Shown here one piece after another: positions 1-9,859 of a stretch of 64,000 nucleotides of DNA (its first letter is position 1; each line of letters opens with the position of its first letter). Made by a program: the position numbers and the translations under genes. A model generated the notes under the pieces. That model was not told the origin of the DNA and made no database searches. It saw nothing but the letters and a program-made list of their open reading frames with translations. The DNA is taken from assembly GCF_007751715.1 (NCBI RefSeq), contig NZ_CP036292.1, positions 1,364,001 to 1,428,000 on the forward strand, in the 5' to 3' direction. Source of the stretch: Rosistilla oblonga (GTDB taxonomy: Bacteria > Planctomycetota > Planctomycetia > Pirellulales > Pirellulaceae).

Positions 1-1
1 G

Positions 2-841
2 TTGCAACGATCCACAAATTCGCTGGCTCTCACTTTGCAAGAGATCGGCGACCGTCTGCGGCGACGGAAAATGTCGACGTTGCGGTCCGGAGGGATTGGC
101 GTTCTGATTGGGATGCTTCCCGGTGCCGGATGCGACATCGCGTCGTGGGTTGCGTTTGCTGCATCGCGGCGGATGCAGCAGAAAGCTCAGGCGGTCACTG
201 GCGACGAGGGCGAAGTCGAATCGCAGCGTCGCTCGCTCGATTCGATCGGCGATGCAACGACGGCCAACAACGCTTCGCTGGCAGGCAGCTGGATTCCGGC
301 ATTGGTCTTCGGCATCCCGGGCGATTCGATCACCGCGATCGTGATCGGCGTCTTGATGATGAAGAACCTGACGCCGGGGCCTCAGATTTTCGATGAACAA
401 CTGCCGCTGGTCTATTCGATCTACCTGCTGTTTATCCTCGCCAACCTGGTCCTGCTGCCTGTCGGTTTGTTGGCGATTCGTGTCAGCGGGACGATCGTGC
501 AGATTCCAAAAGCTGTCTTGTTTCCGTTGATCGTCGCGTTTTGTGTCACAGGTTCGTATGCGCTCAATGGCAGCCTGTTCGATGTGTTAACGATGTTGGC
601 GATGGGCATCTTGGGCTTTGTCTTGGTCCGGCTGCGGATGCCAACGGCCCCGGTCGTGCTGGGGATCATCTTGGGCGGACCGCTGGAAGAACGCTTGGTT
701 CAATCGCTAACCGCAGCCAACGGGAACATCGCTGGCCTCGTCCAACGCCCACTCTCGATCGCCTTGGCCACACTGTTTGTAATCCTCGTCGGATCGATGC
801 TCGTCGAATCCTTCCGCCGCCGTGATCGCCAAGCGACGTGA
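2..841 (+). CDS. TctA-family tripartite tricarboxylate transporter permease, 3' part (truncated by window edge)
   Basis: Large membrane subunit of a tripartite tricarboxylate transporter, which takes up a carboxylate handed over by a periplasmic binding protein. The visible 279 residues hold two family signatures: a GMLPGAGCDIASW loop near residue 37 and an ANNA...GIPGDS...NLTPGP stretch near residues 88-127. Four to five hydrophobic segments follow and the C-terminus is short and basic. TctA proteins are usually near 500 residues, so roughly the first half lies to the left of the window and the apparent TTG start is only where the frame enters. No TctB or TctC gene is visible downstream. Family assignment is confident; the substrate cannot be told. 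Confidence 0.85.
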   Translation: MQRSTNSLALTLQEIGDRLRRRKMSTLRSGGIGVLIGMLPGAGCDIASWVAFAASRRMQQKAQAVTGDEGEVESQRRSLDSIGDATTANNASLAGSWIPALVFGIPGDSITAIVIGVLMMKNLTPGPQIFDEQLPLVYSIYLLFILANLVLLPVGLLAIRVSGTIVQIPKAVLFPLIVAFCVTGSYALNGSLFDVLTMLAMGILGFVLVRLRMPTAPVVLGIILGGPLEERLVQSLTAANGNIAGLVQRPLSIALATLFVILVGSMLVESFRRRDRQAT

Positions 842-890
842 ATTTGATTTGCTTCGCCGGTTCGCGGCCCCTTTCAAGCTCTATGTGGGA

Positions 891-916
891 GGGTGAAGTG
901 TTAGGAAACTTCACCC
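891..916 (+). terminator. Hairpin downstream of the TctA gene, possible terminator
   Basis: GGGTGAAGT and ACTTCACCC form a nine-base-pair stem with an eight-base loop, 50 bases after the TctA stop codon. There is no T-run after the stem, so it may be a repeat-type hairpin rather than a strong intrinsic terminator. Confidence 0.3.
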
Positions 917-1045
917 GCCCGGCGAAGCAGGTAGGGTCGGAAAACAAGCGTTTAGCGAGTTTTTCGGGGCGGGCCTACCACTAGGTTAGACCGGCCCGAA
1001 TTTGCCGGGCGTCGCCCCTCCCCGAACTTCGCTTCGCTCGTTCGA

Positions 1046-1077
1046 CCCTCCCCTACCAAACTTCGTTTGGGGGAGGG
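1046..1077. repeat. GC-rich imperfect palindrome 3' of queC
   Basis: CCCTCCCC..CCAAAC pairs with GTTTGGGGGAGGG across a three-base loop, with a two-base bulge. It lies between the convergent ends of the TctA gene and queC and could stop transcription from either side. The rest of 842-1130 is GC-rich with short inverted CTTCG motifs and no gene I can support. Confidence 0.4.
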
Positions 1078-1130
1078 TGACGTTATCAGTGCTTCACGCG
1101 GCGAAGCTGAAGGGAGCGATGAGAGAGCGC

Positions 1131-1817
1131 TTAGCCGGCGAGGCTGGGGTCGGTGAGGTCGTTTTCGGCAAAACCTTTGTTGCGCAGCAGGCAGGCGTCG
1201 CAGTGGCCACAAGGCTGGCCGTCGGCGGGATCGTAACAGCTGAGCGTCAGGCCGTAGTCGACGCCTAACTTGAGTCCCTGGGCGATGATCTCTGCTTTGG
1301 TCAAATCGATCAGCGGCGCGTGGATCTTGATCGCATCGCCATCGGATTCGACGCCAACTTTGGTCGCCAAGTTGGCGAGCCGTTGGAACTGTTCGATAAA
1401 CGTGGGGCGACAGTCGGGATATCCGCTGTAGTCCAATGCGTTGACGCCGATGTAGATGTCGCGGGCGTCGAGCGTTTCGGCCCAGGCAAGGGCCAGCGAC
1501 AGGAAGACCGTATTGCGAGCGGGGACGTAGGTGACCGGGATCGCATCGTCGATCTGGTCGATCGAATCGTGTTTGGGGACCGCGATCTCGCTGGTCAGGG
1601 CCGATCCGCCGAACTGCCCCAAGTTGATGTCGACGACGACATGCTTGGCGACGCCTAGATGATCCGCGACGCGGCGGGCGCAATCGAGTTCGTTTTCGTG
1701 ACGCTGGCCGTAACGGAAACTGATCGCATGCGGATCGAAGCCATCGCGGCGAGCGATCGCTAGGCAGGTGGCGGAATCGAGTCCACCGGACAGGAGGACA
1801 ACGGCTGGTTTCGTCAT
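1131..1817 (-). CDS. queC: 7-cyano-7-deazaguanine synthase QueC
   Basis: QueC converts 7-carboxy-7-deazaguanine to preQ0 using ammonia and ATP, a step in queuosine tRNA modification. The N-terminus carries the PP-loop ATP-pyrophosphatase motif [10 protein letters not shown]. The C-terminus carries the zinc-binding pattern SCYDP...CGHCDAC. The length of 228 residues is normal for the family. I chose the ATG at 1817; a GTG two codons upstream is possible. It starts 33 bases after the photolyase stop on the same strand, so the two are probably co-transcribed. No other que genes are in the window. Confidence 0.95.
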   Translation of the reverse strand: MTKPAVVLLSGGLDSATCLAIARRDGFDPHAISFRYGQRHENELDCARRVADHLGVAKHVVVDINLGQFGGSALTSEIAVPKHDSIDQIDDAIPVTYVPARNTVFLSLALAWAETLDARDIYIGVNALDYSGYPDCRPTFIEQFQRLANLATKVGVESDGDAIKIHAPLIDLTKAEIIAQGLKLGVDYGLTLSCYDPADGQPCGHCDACLLRNKGFAENDLTDPSLAG

Positions 1818-1850
1818 TTGCACTGCTTTCTAAAACGCGTCGTGATTCGA

Positions 1851-3332
1851 TCAGCGAGCGGGCGAGGCATCGGCGGCGTATCGCTGCAGATACTTTTTCA
1901 CTTTCAGTTTCCGCGCCGTGTTCTCGCTGCTCATAAAACGTATCTTGCCGAAAACATCTCGTTCTTGCCAGGCGCGGTCGTAACGCCCCAGCACCCAAAA
2001 GATGCCCGAATACGAATTCGGATCGCGACCATCGACAGCGTATTTGTTGTTCAATTCAAGCATCACCTGCAACGCGACCTGCGGTGTGGGGGTCCATTCC
2101 AAAATCTTCTTGCCCCACAACATCCGCAGATAATTGTGCATCCGCCCCTCGCGAACCAATTGCCGCTGAGCTGCGTTCCAGAGATCGTCGTGCGTTTTTG
2201 CAGCTTCGAATTGCTCTAGCGAGTAGATGAACTCACGCTCGTCGTCAGCGTGTTCTCCCAGCGTCTGTTGAGCCCAATCGGGGAGCGATTCGTAGCGATC
2301 GTAGTCGCGGCGGTGGACGCAAAAGTTGAAACCGACCTCGCGCCATGTGATCAATTCGTCCAGGAAGCTCTCCGCCTCTTCGCTCATTCCCCACCACCCC
2401 TCGCGCGATCCGCTCGCTTTCGCAGCCAAGCGATCGGGAGACCATTGTTCGCGCTCGACGATGGCGGCAAAGACATCGTGCGTCGAGATCTGGCCAAAGT
2501 GCAGGTAGGGCGACAGACCGCTGGACGCGTCGGATTCGGGTTGGTTGCGACCCTCACCGTATCGCGGCAGGCGTTGCGAAATGAATGAATCGAGCGTCGC
2601 CGCGACGGCGACAGAACCTCCGTCGAACGCAGCAGGTCCGACGTCGTGGTCGATCGGCAGCGCGGACAACTGTTCCGGCGAAGCTTGCAACAGTGTATCG
2701 GTTGCCTCGGGCCAACGCTCGAGAATCGCATCGGGGATCGGCGGGGGGGGGGACAATCGGAAGCCTTGCAGCGGCGCCAGCTTGGGCATCTCGCTCAAAT
2801 GCGGCTTCAGATTCTTTTGCAGGAAGCGACGGAAATCGTGCGCTCTGGCAAAGACTTTTTCGGTGGCACGGATCGGCAACAGGCCGTTGGAATCGACAGC
2901 TTGCATCGCCACATCGACCTGCCGTGAGACCAACCGCAACATCGCGGGGATGAAGAAGCAGGGAAAGTCATCGGTCACGATCGCACAGGCGTCGCGGGCG
3001 AACTGTTGGATCAAACCTCGCCCATCGCCGACGCTTGGTTCGACGTAGGCGTAGTAGCGGAGATTGGCATCGGCCAAGGCAGCGCGGTTGTCGGCCATCC
3101 CTTGCACGACGAAGCGGTGCAGGCGGTCGCTGGCCCAGGGGTAATCGCAACGCAAGGCTTCGAGCACGATCAGCGGCCGGCCGAGTTCTTGCGCGAGAGA
3201 CGCCGCGTGTTGCAGCGAGAAGTTATAGCGAGTCCGCCGGTTGGCGATCATCCAATAGAGGACAAACTGTCCGTCGGGGCGGACCGATTTCGCGTTGAGG
3301 TCGCGGATGCGCAGTTCGGGGATGCGAGTCAT
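1851..3332 (-). CDS. phr: Class II deoxyribodipyrimidine photo-lyase
   Basis: Light-driven repair of cyclobutane pyrimidine dimers with FAD as cofactor. The 493 residues show the class II layout: an N-terminal photolyase domain (QFVLYWMIANRR near residue 22) and a C-terminal FAD/DNA-binding helical domain with WWGMSEEAESFLDELITWRE and FNFCVHRRDYDRYESLPDWA around residues 312-355. The C-terminus has a WGKKILEWT and NKYAVDGRDPNSYSGIFW region conserved in class II enzymes. The downstream neighbour queC is 33 bases away. hemB lies upstream across a 108-base gap containing a palindrome, so read-through from hemB is possible but not assured. Confidence 0.93.
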   Translation of the reverse strand: MTRIPELRIRDLNAKSVRPDGQFVLYWMIANRRTRYNFSLQHAASLAQELGRPLIVLEALRCDYPWASDRLHRFVVQGMADNRAALADANLRYYAYVEPSVGDGRGLIQQFARDACAIVTDDFPCFFIPAMLRLVSRQVDVAMQAVDSNGLLPIRATEKVFARAHDFRRFLQKNLKPHLSEMPKLAPLQGFRLSPPPPIPDAILERWPEATDTLLQASPEQLSALPIDHDVGPAAFDGGSVAVAATLDSFISQRLPRYGEGRNQPESDASSGLSPYLHFGQISTHDVFAAIVEREQWSPDRLAAKASGSREGWWGMSEEAESFLDELITWREVGFNFCVHRRDYDRYESLPDWAQQTLGEHADDEREFIYSLEQFEAAKTHDDLWNAAQRQLVREGRMHNYLRMLWGKKILEWTPTPQVALQVMLELNNKYAVDGRDPNSYSGIFWVLGRYDRAWQERDVFGKIRFMSSENTARKLKVKKYLQRYAADASPAR

Positions 3333-3356
3333 TCAAGGCTTTCGGGACAAGAGTTA

Positions 3357-3417
3357 GTCGCCTTTCGCAGCGCGAAAGTGCGTTGGTCGTGCGCACTTTC
3401 GCGGAGCGAAAGGCGAC
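3357..3417. repeat. Long palindrome between hemB and the photolyase gene
   Basis: GTCGCCTTTCG...GCGAAAGTGCG on the left pairs with CGCACTTTCGC...CGAAAGGCGAC on the right, giving a stem of about 25 bases with small mismatches. It sits directly after the hemB stop in the direction of transcription, so it may terminate or attenuate transcription. Its form resembles the other dispersed palindromes in this window. Confidence 0.6.
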
Positions 3418-3440
3418 CATCTGCTTGCCTCGCTAAACAA

Positions 3441-4448
<1,008 letters not shown>

Positions 4449-4689
4449 CTATGGCTGCAGTTTCAAAGTTGAGTGTTATGGAGGGGGGCCGATACCGGCC
4501 GAATTGCGGAGCGAGCAAAATGAAATCTCAATTTCCCCACTAGCTTGCCCAATCTCCATTGATTGAGTTTCGCGATTCCGCAAGATTGGAACAACGATTG
4601 TGTGGGCATCGCTCGCAGCGATCCTTTAAGATGACAGGACAAACTTAATTCGTCGACCGCTGAGTCGGCAACTTTGGAGCGGATCGTTT

Positions 4690-5430
4690 ATGTTTGGCTG
4701 GCGATTACTTACGATTGCTGCGATCGCAATCACAAGCTGTCTGCTTCCGCGCCAGTTGAGCAGTGCGGGGACGGGCAGTCGGCCGGCTGAGAACCGCGGC
4801 AGCGATCTGCGGATCGCCGCGCCAGACATCAGCTCCGCCGGATGGAAACCGATGGTTGAACTTGTCGGTTTGCTCGGCTGGGTGCCTCGAAACGGAACCG
4901 CAACCTACCACAATGACGGGGGGCAGATCGTCGGCCGGTCGGTTGTTGGCAGCCCGACGTCGCTGCTGTGCACCGAAAAGGAATACGCCGATTTCGAGCT
5001 GACGTTTGAGGTCCTGTTGGACGACAAATTGAACTCGGGCGTCCAGGTCCGTTCGTTCAGCAAGAAAGATGTTAACGGCGGACGCGTTTGCGGGCCGCAG
5101 ATCGAGATCGAAGCGCTGTCGGACGATCCGAACAATGCTTGCGAATCGGGCTACATCTACAGCGAGGGGACTGGCCGTGGATGGTTGAGCGAAAATCGGA
5201 TCGTCGACGACGTGATGATCAACGGCCAGTGGAATCGATTTGTGATCCGCGTCGTTGGACCGCGAATTCAGACTTGGGTCAACGGCCGCAAAGTCGAAGA
5301 TCTATTGGACGAGAACTCACCCGCAACCGGCTTCATCGGCTTGCAAGTCCACAGCGTTCCCAACGGCACTCCGCCGCTGGAAGTCCGCTGGCGCGACCTG
5401 CGAATCCGCGAACTTCCCACCGGCGGCTGA
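4690..5430 (+). CDS. Secreted DUF1080 / 3-keto-disaccharide-hydrolase-like protein
   Basis: 246 residues with an N-terminal hydrophobic signal segment (roughly residues 1-25). A concanavalin-like domain of the DUF1080 type follows: a strand with FELTFEVLLDDKLNSGVQVRS, a QIEIEALSDDP region, ESGYIYSEGTGRGWL, and a C-terminal TGFIGLQVHS...VRWRDLRIREL. This family is expanded in planctomycetes and some members cleave 3-keto-glycosides. Here the substrate is unknown. A GGAG sequence about ten bases before the ATG supports the start. The gene stands alone, divergent from hemB and convergent with the DHH gene. Confidence 0.82.
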   Translation: MFGWRLLTIAAIAITSCLLPRQLSSAGTGSRPAENRGSDLRIAAPDISSAGWKPMVELVGLLGWVPRNGTATYHNDGGQIVGRSVVGSPTSLLCTEKEYADFELTFEVLLDDKLNSGVQVRSFSKKDVNGGRVCGPQIEIEALSDDPNNACESGYIYSEGTGRGWLSENRIVDDVMINGQWNRFVIRVVGPRIQTWVNGRKVEDLLDENSPATGFIGLQVHSVPNGTPPLEVRWRDLRIRELPTGG

Positions 5431-5538
5431 GTTTGCGCGGGTGGCCACTCGACTCCGCCGAGCGCCTTTCTTCAATAGCTTCGTAGACCAACAAACGGTC
5501 CACGCCACCAAAGCAGCAAGCAACAACTCAACTCCCTC

Positions 5539-6501
5539 CTAAACAACCGACGTCGTAATTCCCGCGTCTTCGTTGATCTGGCCGATCAATTCATCCAACA
5601 CGCGGGCGGAGTCTTCGTGGGCGACCTGGCAGGTTCCGGCCGCGGTGTGCCCGCCGCCGTTGTACTTCAGGCACAGCTCGCCAACATCGGTGCTGCAGCT
5701 GCGGTCGAAGATCGATTTGCCGATCGTAAAGACAGTATTCTGCTGCATCTTGCCCCACAGCACATGCATCGAGATATTGCACTGTGGGAACAGCGAATAG
5801 ATCGTAAATCGGTTGGTAGCATAGATCGTCTCTTCGTCGCGAAGGTCCAATACGATCAAGTTCCCATAGACTGTCGAACAGCGTCGAATCTGGTCTTTTG
5901 CCAATTTCTCATGGGCGCGATAAATGTCGACTCGCTCTTGAACATCGGGGAGCGCTAGGATCTGTTGAATCGAATAGTTTTTGCAACAATCGATCAATTC
6001 CATCATCAAGTGATAGTTCGAAATTCGGAAGTCATGGAAGCGGCCCAGGCCGGTGCGGGCATCCATCAGGAAGGAGAGCAATCCCCAACCGCTTGGATTT
6101 AGAACCTCTTCGAGGTCAAATTTCGCGGAGTCGGCTTTGTCGACAGCCAGCATCATATCGTCGCTGATCTCGGGAAAACGCTGCTTGCCGCCGTAGTAGT
6201 CGTAGACCACGCGGGCCGCCGAATCGGCATGCGGAACCAAAATGTAGTCCTCGCTACCAACATCTTCGTTTCGCGTCGCTTCGCTCGCATGGTGATCGAA
6301 GCACAGATGGCAACCTTTGACGTACGGAAGGTTCGTCAAAATGTCGTTATCGGTGACCTCGATGATGCCATCCTGCATATCCTTGGGATGGACAAATTTG
6401 ATGTCGCCGAGAATTCCCATCTCTTTGAGTAGGATGGCGCATACCAATCCGTCGAAGTCGCTGCGAGTCAATAATCGATACTGTTTCTTGGACGTTGCCA
6501 T
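5539..6501 (-). CDS. DHH-family phosphoesterase (exopolyphosphatase / oligonuclease-like)
   Basis: 320 residues. The N-terminal part reads LLTRSDFDGLVCAILLKEMG, and further on CFDHHASEATR supplies the DHH motif; these residues bind the metal ions that catalyse phosphoester cleavage. The C-terminal part ends in the DHHA1-type glycine motif LKYNGGGHTAAGTCQV (near residue 284), which binds substrate. Family members hydrolyse nanoRNAs, cyclic dinucleotide products or polyphosphate, and the sequence alone does not decide between them. The gene is preceded by 338 bases without a gene, so it probably has its own promoter. Confidence 0.8.
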   Translation of the reverse strand: MATSKKQYRLLTRSDFDGLVCAILLKEMGILGDIKFVHPKDMQDGIIEVTDNDILTNLPYVKGCHLCFDHHASEATRNEDVGSEDYILVPHADSAARVVYDYYGGKQRFPEISDDMMLAVDKADSAKFDLEEVLNPSGWGLLSFLMDARTGLGRFHDFRISNYHLMMELIDCCKNYSIQQILALPDVQERVDIYRAHEKLAKDQIRRCSTVYGNLIVLDLRDEETIYATNRFTIYSLFPQCNISMHVLWGKMQQNTVFTIGKSIFDRSCSTDVGELCLKYNGGGHTAAGTCQVAHEDSARVLDELIGQINEDAGITTSVV

Positions 6502-6839
6502 CGGGGACGCCTTGTTGGGGAGTTGCCGCGGTTGGATGAAATTGCGGTTGCCAGCGAAAGCTCTGCGTGGAATGCCGCCACAACTTTATAGATCACCAGG
6601 AGGCATAGGGAAGCTTTGCTTTGGTGCGGCTGTGTAAGAAACTCTTGCTCGGTTCGGGTATTACCGGTTGTAGAGAACGGTTGCCGTAGATTTGTCTCGT
6701 CTGACACCGATGGTGACCGGACGCAGGTGTGCGAAAACTCAACAGGTATCGCTGGAGCCGCCGGTGTTATTGAGCCCGGTCGGATCGCTGCATCGATCAA
6801 CGTTTTCGAAGGCGGAATTTTTTACCTCCGCAAGCGAAG
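6502..6839. other. Intergenic stretch upstream of the DHH gene
   Basis: 338 bases between the methyltransferase stop and the DHH phosphoesterase start, both on the minus strand. It presumably holds the promoter of the DHH gene. I see no convincing reading frame, hairpin terminator or repeat. It marks the likely end of the polyketide operon. Confidence 0.4.
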
Positions 6840-7502
6840 TCAGCTGGATTGAGCGGGCGAGTTGTCCAGAGGAAGTTCTCGTTTCTTGCCGACAAACGTG
6901 ACTGCCATCAGCGGTTCGTCGTGGCTGATCGATACGGTGTCGAAGTATTTGTTGGCGGCGGGCAACAGCGTTTCGGAGAAGTCTTGGCGAAAGACTTTGT
7001 TGGCAAAAGAGATCGTTGCTTTTTGATAAACTCGCCGCAACCAAGGCTGTTCGGTCGGGACGTACATATCCAACAACAGTAACCGCCCGCCTGGTTTCAG
7101 CGCTTTCCAGATCCCCTGTAGCGCCGGGTCGAATTGGTCGGTGGAGAGAACGCCCAACGAATACGACGCGATGACGACATCGACCTCCTCTTGGATCGGC
7201 AGATCCAAACCGTCTCGCAATAGAAAGTGATACTTCAGCACGTCGCTTGGTTTGCAACAGGCGACCGCGCGTTTGGCCATCGATGGCGAAGAATCGACAG
7301 CGTAGATCGTTCCTCCGTCGCGGAGCCAGGGATACAACAGTCGCAAGCTCAATCCGGTGCCACAGCCCCAATCGAGAACCGTCGCGCCGGGTTGCAGCCC
7401 CAGCCCTTCAATCGCATTTGCTTTTAAAACCTCTTCTTTGCGCATCGTCAAAGACAAATGCAGCATGTCATAGAACGCGCCGCCAATTCGATATATCTGC
7501 AT
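6840..7502 (-). CDS. Class I SAM-dependent methyltransferase, last gene of the polyketide operon
   Basis: 220 residues with a Rossmann-type methyltransferase fold. Motif I reads TVLDWGCGTGLSLRLL (near residue 40) and is followed by the acidic end of strand 2, IYAVDSSPSMAKRA. Motif IV-like VVIASYSLGVL and a post-motif LKPGGRLLLLDMYVP follow, a pattern of the UbiE/small-molecule type. It starts 48 bases after the stop of the DUF2156 gene on the same strand, so it is probably the fourth gene of the operon led by the polyketide synthase. A role in methylating the polyketide product or a head group is inference from position. The substrate is not known. Confidence 0.82.
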   Translation of the reverse strand: MQIYRIGGAFYDMLHLSLTMRKEEVLKANAIEGLGLQPGATVLDWGCGTGLSLRLLYPWLRDGGTIYAVDSSPSMAKRAVACCKPSDVLKYHFLLRDGLDLPIQEEVDVVIASYSLGVLSTDQFDPALQGIWKALKPGGRLLLLDMYVPTEQPWLRRVYQKATISFANKVFRQDFSETLLPAANKYFDTVSISHDEPLMAVTFVGKKRELPLDNSPAQSS

Positions 7503-7550
7503 CGAGGGTAATCCCTTGGAATAATTAGCTGGCCATCGCTGGCCCTGACC

Positions 7551-8588
7551 TTATAACAACTTCAAAGTTTTGATGATCGACAACAATTCGCGGATTGAAT
7601 TGCCCTGCGTACTGCTCAGATAGACCGGCTTCGCCACGCCACCAAATTTCTTCTTGTGAACCGCGTTTCCTTTAAAGGGATACAGAAAGTTCAGGTGCTC
7701 GTAAGCAAAGCCAAGTGAGAAGTTGGCAAGGCGGCTGTGTCGGTATTGTTCTTGCAAACCGTAGAGCGGTGAGAAGCCGAGCGAGACGTATTCGATCTCC
7801 GCTTCAGCAAACTGTTTGATCGCTTCTAAAACACAAAATGCGCTGGTGCCATGAGGAGCCTGGGCGCAGATCCGATCGAGATTGTGGTAGTAGCCGACGA
7901 TCTTTTTGTTGCGGTAGATCGGGTCGAAGCTGGTCATTCCGATCAATTCGCCCCGTTGTCGGGCGGTCAGGAAATAAACATCCTCTTCGTCGCGACCTTG
8001 AAAGGGCCTCATCAACAGCGTGAATTCTCGGCCGCTGCGATTCTTTAGCCAGGCGTCGGAAAGCGATCGGATCTCCGCGGGATCGACGTCCGAAATCTTG
8101 CAGTGCTCGACAACCACCTGCTCGCGTTGGCACTTGTTGCGCCACTGCCGCAACTTGCTGCGCAGCTTTCCATCGAGACTAAAACCATCGATCGGCAACT
8201 CCGTTTCGATACCAAAACAGTTCACCTGCAATCCCATCCCTTCCAAGACGCTTGCGTAATGTTGATCGACCTGCAAAAAGATCGCTTTGGGATGTTGCGC
8301 CAAAAACGCTTGCGTGATCGCTCGATAGTCGGCCGGGTCGCAGACGGGATTCGAGAGGATCATCTTGCGACCGGTGAGTGCCAGTACCGGATGGCGGAAG
8401 CTTTGGTAGGCGATGTAGCCTTTCTCTTCGTCGATGAAGTACTCCAGCCCGGGCTGCAATGTGGAGTAGCCGACACATCGCTCCCCAAAGCGTTTCAGGA
8501 AGTCGACGAGAAGATCTCGCTGCTGTCGTGGAGAGGCTTGGGATTCCACAGGATGCGTCGCGTCCAAGTTTTGCATCACTGCACTCAT
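7551..8588 (-). CDS. DUF2156 / phosphatidylglycerol lysyltransferase C-terminal-domain-like protein
   Basis: 345 residues from the ATG at 8588, whose first bases overlap the stop of the preceding gene as ATGA. The protein resembles the C-terminal cytoplasmic half of MprF: two GNAT-like lobes, an ILSNPVCDPADYRAIT region near residue 90, and a late VSLGFSPLYGL motif followed by FLYPFKGNAVHKKKFGG. MprF uses aminoacyl-tRNA to add an amino acid to a lipid head group. This protein lacks the membrane flippase half. Its position after a polyketide synthase and another GNAT-fold protein suggests it modifies the polyketide lipid, which is inference. The frame stays open for 72 codons upstream, but the coupled start is far more likely. 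Confidence 0.75.
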   Translation of the reverse strand: MSAVMQNLDATHPVESQASPRQQRDLLVDFLKRFGERCVGYSTLQPGLEYFIDEEKGYIAYQSFRHPVLALTGRKMILSNPVCDPADYRAITQAFLAQHPKAIFLQVDQHYASVLEGMGLQVNCFGIETELPIDGFSLDGKLRSKLRQWRNKCQREQVVVEHCKISDVDPAEIRSLSDAWLKNRSGREFTLLMRPFQGRDEEDVYFLTARQRGELIGMTSFDPIYRNKKIVGYYHNLDRICAQAPHGTSAFCVLEAIKQFAEAEIEYVSLGFSPLYGLQEQYRHSRLANFSLGFAYEHLNFLYPFKGNAVHKKKFGGVAKPVYLSSTQGNSIRELLSIIKTLKLL

Positions 8589-9859
8589 GGTAAAGGTCCC
8601 AATACAGTTTCTCGAGCGACAGTCGCCGACGGCGCTACCGTGGGTTGCGACTTTTCCGACGCCTGCGGCGAGCGTTTGCCGCTGAGGGTTTCGATTGGCG
8701 CCAACAACGGCGCGGCGGGTAGAAACCAACGTTGGAACATCCACAACAACGGCCGAAACAGATTGCGTCCCTTGATATAGATACTTAACGGAATCTGCCG
8801 GCAACCGAGTCGGGCTTTAAATGTATCGCCGTTTTGGCCGACGTTGATTCGCGATACGTGCTGGCGAAATCCAACGTCCAAATCGGAAAACATGATGTTG
8901 AAATAGAGATGTGCCTGATCATTCAATGAATAGTCGATGCCACAGAACATCATCTGGAATACATCGTCACCTTTGAGCGAGCAGGAGACGGCGACAAGGC
9001 GTTCGGATTGGTAGATGAAGGTGAAGTGAGCGGCATCGCCAAATTGACGGGCCAGTTCACGAAAGAACTCTGCCGGCAGCGTTTCCAATCTCGAATGCGA
9101 TTTCCCCAAAACAGCCAGGTACAATCGATGGGCTTCGTCGGTAAAACGCTCGATCGCTTCGGGCCCACCCGGCAGTTGAATCAACTGGCAACCGGTGTCG
9201 CGCAAACGACGCCGCGACTGACGAATGCTCGACCGACTGCGCGAACTGCGGGCGGCGAGGTAGTCGTCGAAACTATCAAATGCGAGTTCCAAACGATTCA
9301 TCGGCAGACTGTCGGCTTTGTAGTACCGGTACTGCCGACTGAATTGATCCGCCCAGTCGCTATCGGTCTGTTCGAACTCCTTGATCACGATCAATCCCAC
9401 CGCTTCTCGGCGGGCGATTGTCGCGAGGGCGTCGTCCATCAAGCGGACAACCTCTTGGTGATTGGTGTCGGGCAGCATCACCAGGCCACGCTGGCCGGCG
9501 GAGACTGGCAAACCAGCAAAGACAATTTTCAGAAACAAAAACGACGGCAGCACCCGTCGCACAAAACCGATGACCGTTTGTAACGGTCCACCGGTTAAGA
9601 CGCCTGCGTCGACGCGGTATCGCGAAATGCAAGAGATCGCGACCGGGCGTTTTCCATCGTAGAAAACGACAGGCCAACAGCGAGTGTCGGCCGCCATCGA
9701 TGTCTCGACGACACGGATGAAACGGAGATCGCAAAACGGATCTCCGACGCGCTGCTGCACCGAGTTCCAGGCTTCCACGGGGACCGCATCGGCGGAATCG
9801 AAGATGCGATAGTGAAACCCGATCGTTTCGTTTGTCACGGATAGCTGCCTATTGAACAC
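8585..9859 (-). CDS. FemAB / BioF2-like GNAT-fold transferase
   Basis: 424 residues belonging to the GNAT superfamily branch that includes FemAB peptidyltransferases and the BioF2-like acetyltransferase_6 domain. Typical segments are FDDYLAARSSRSRSSIRQSRRRL near residue 200, the strand FTFIYQSERLVAVSCSLK, and the acceptor-site-like AHLYFNIMFSDLDVGFR followed by NGDTFKARLGC. The start is a GTG inside the last codons of the polyketide synthase gene (11-base overlap), and its stop overlaps the next ATG by four bases. Translation of the three genes is therefore probably coupled. Such enzymes transfer an acyl or aminoacyl group to an amine. The substrate is unknown. The C-terminal tail of about 50 residues is Pro/Ser-rich and unconserved in appearance. 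Confidence 0.75.
   Translation of the reverse strand: MFNRQLSVTNETIGFHYRIFDSADAVPVEAWNSVQQRVGDPFCDLRFIRVVETSMAADTRCWPVVFYDGKRPVAISCISRYRVDAGVLTGGPLQTVIGFVRRVLPSFLFLKIVFAGLPVSAGQRGLVMLPDTNHQEVVRLMDDALATIARREAVGLIVIKEFEQTDSDWADQFSRQYRYYKADSLPMNRLELAFDSFDDYLAARSSRSRSSIRQSRRRLRDTGCQLIQLPGGPEAIERFTDEAHRLYLAVLGKSHSRLETLPAEFFRELARQFGDAAHFTFIYQSERLVAVSCSLKGDDVFQMMFCGIDYSLNDQAHLYFNIMFSDLDVGFRQHVSRINVGQNGDTFKARLGCRQIPLSIYIKGRNLFRPLLWMFQRWFLPAAPLLAPIETLSGKRSPQASEKSQPTVAPSATVARETVLGPLP

Noticed and set aside
952-1998. 348-codon Arg-rich minus-strand frame over queC
   Set aside because: Out-of-frame shadow; QueC motifs are complete in the other frame.
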